From Candidatus Uhrbacteria bacterium (lineage in GTDB: Bacteria > Patescibacteriota > Patescibacteriia > UBA9934 > GWF2-40-263): a stretch of DNA of 7,017 nucleotides. Under the pieces are notes generated by a model. That model was not told where the DNA came from, did no database searches, and worked only from the letters and a program-made list of their open reading frames with translations. The stretch lies in NCBI GenBank assembly GCA_903831335.1, contig CAIKXH010000147.1, forward strand, positions 1 to 7,017, in the 5' to 3' direction. How positions within the stretch are numbered: the stretch's first letter is position 1; every line of letters begins with the position of its first letter. Both the position numbers and the translations under genes were made by a program. Below are positions 6,464 to 7,017 of this stretch, one piece after another.

Positions 6464-6997
6464 TTAATACGTTTGACGCGATGGAGAAATAAGAGATGCC
6501 TTTACAAGTATATGACGAATGCGTTTGGCGAACGTGAATAATAAGGTGAGAAGCACAACAAGCATGATAAGTCTTGAAAACGCATCGGCAAAATATGTTC
6601 CCCAGTAGAATGGAATCTTTTGCGCAATCGAGTAGATAAATTGTAATACAAAAGAACTTATTTCAAACGTAAGGTAACTGATACCTGTACATGCCGCGAC
6701 CCCATAAAAGGATCGGTTAGAAAACAATCGTTCTGCACTCATGATCGCAACCCAAGCCACAAGAACATAACTGATTGTGATGAATGGAACCACGGAGGCT
6801 TTTGAAAAATCTAACATGAGCCCGTGGATAATAAGCCAAGAAGCGGCTGAGCGCATGGTGTGATGCTGCAGCAAATAGACACTTACAACAAGAACAAGAG
6901 GGGTAAAACGAACAATCCCCTGAAAGGAAGCGAAAAAACTTGTCTCAATAAGAGAAAGGCAAACAGCAATGAGAATATGCGTTAAATACCGCATCAT
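6464..6997 (-). CDS. mreD: MreD-like rod-shape membrane protein
   Basis: A 177-residue, strongly hydrophobic protein with about five or six predicted membrane helices (roughly 3-22, 30-45, 50-64, 68-88, 97-121, 137-158) and a short basic, polar C-terminal tail. Size, topology and its place immediately before mrdA match MreD, the integral membrane partner of MreC/MreB in the rod complex. MreD is poorly conserved and I see no diagnostic motif, so the name rests mainly on context. Two adjacent ATG codons (6997 and 6994) are possible starts. The first overlaps the TGA stop of the upstream gene, which suggests translational coupling, and is used here. The stop is one base before the mrdA start. 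No Shine-Dalgarno site is seen. Confidence 0.8.
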   Translation of the reverse strand: MMRYLTHILIAVCLSLIETSFFASFQGIVRFTPLVLVVSVYLLQHHTMRSAASWLIIHGLMLDFSKASVVPFITISYVLVAWVAIMSAERLFSNRSFYGVAACTGISYLTFEISSFVLQFIYSIAQKIPFYWGTYFADAFSRLIMLVVLLTLLFTFAKRIRHILVKASLISPSRQTY

Positions 6998-7017
6998 ATT
7001 TTTGGGACAAGAATGAC
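6994..7017 (-). CDS. Last codons of an upstream gene, probably mreC (partial)
   Basis: Reading in from the window edge on the minus strand, one frame gives V-I-L-V-P-K-I followed by TGA at 6996-6994, overlapping the mreD ATG (ATGA). Another frame could also be open across so few bases, so the evidence is the ATGA overlap and the usual mreC-mreD-mrdA order. The seven residues do not prove identity. Confidence 0.35.
   Translation of the reverse strand, partial: VILVPKI

Overview
The window is a compact, one-directional gene block: every supported gene is on the minus strand, so transcription runs from high to low coordinates. Protein motifs, moderate AT-richness, short spacers, TGA used as a stop (tryptophan is TGG) and scarce Shine-Dalgarno sites fit a bacterium of the Patescibacteria/CPR type. 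That assignment is an inference from general character, not a proven placement.

Right part (7017 to about 3423): a rod-shape/elongasome cluster. The last codons of an upstream gene (probably mreC) overlap a MreD-like membrane protein gene by ATGA. One base later comes a complete PBP2-type transpeptidase (mrdA), and 19 bp after it a YibE/F-family membrane protein with a signal peptide. These genes look cotranscribed.

Middle (3448 to 1332): greA and lysS, each preceded by a near-consensus sigma70-type promoter (TTGACA-17-TAGAAT and TTGACA-18-TAAAAT) at the end of the preceding gene. Each promoter is combined with an inverted repeat. The greA repeat is a GC-rich, terminator-like hairpin whose U-rich tail runs straight into the greA start codon. 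The lysS repeat is a perfect 11-bp palindrome covering the -10 region and the predicted transcription start.

Left part (1335 to 1): lysS overlaps, by ATGA, a small nucleotidyltransferase gene with an altered HxGH motif. That gene is followed 6 bp later by an alanine racemase gene that runs off the window edge. The likely units are mreC-mreD-mrdA-yibE/F, greA, and lysS-nucleotidyltransferase-alr.

The functions combine peptidoglycan synthesis (D-alanine supply by Alr, crosslinking by PBP2, MreC/D scaffold) with transcription and translation (GreA, LysRS). No mobile element, CRISPR array, tRNA or rRNA was seen. I found no clearly new multi-gene system. The most notable signals are the two promoter-plus-hairpin junctions and the divergent nucleotidyltransferase.
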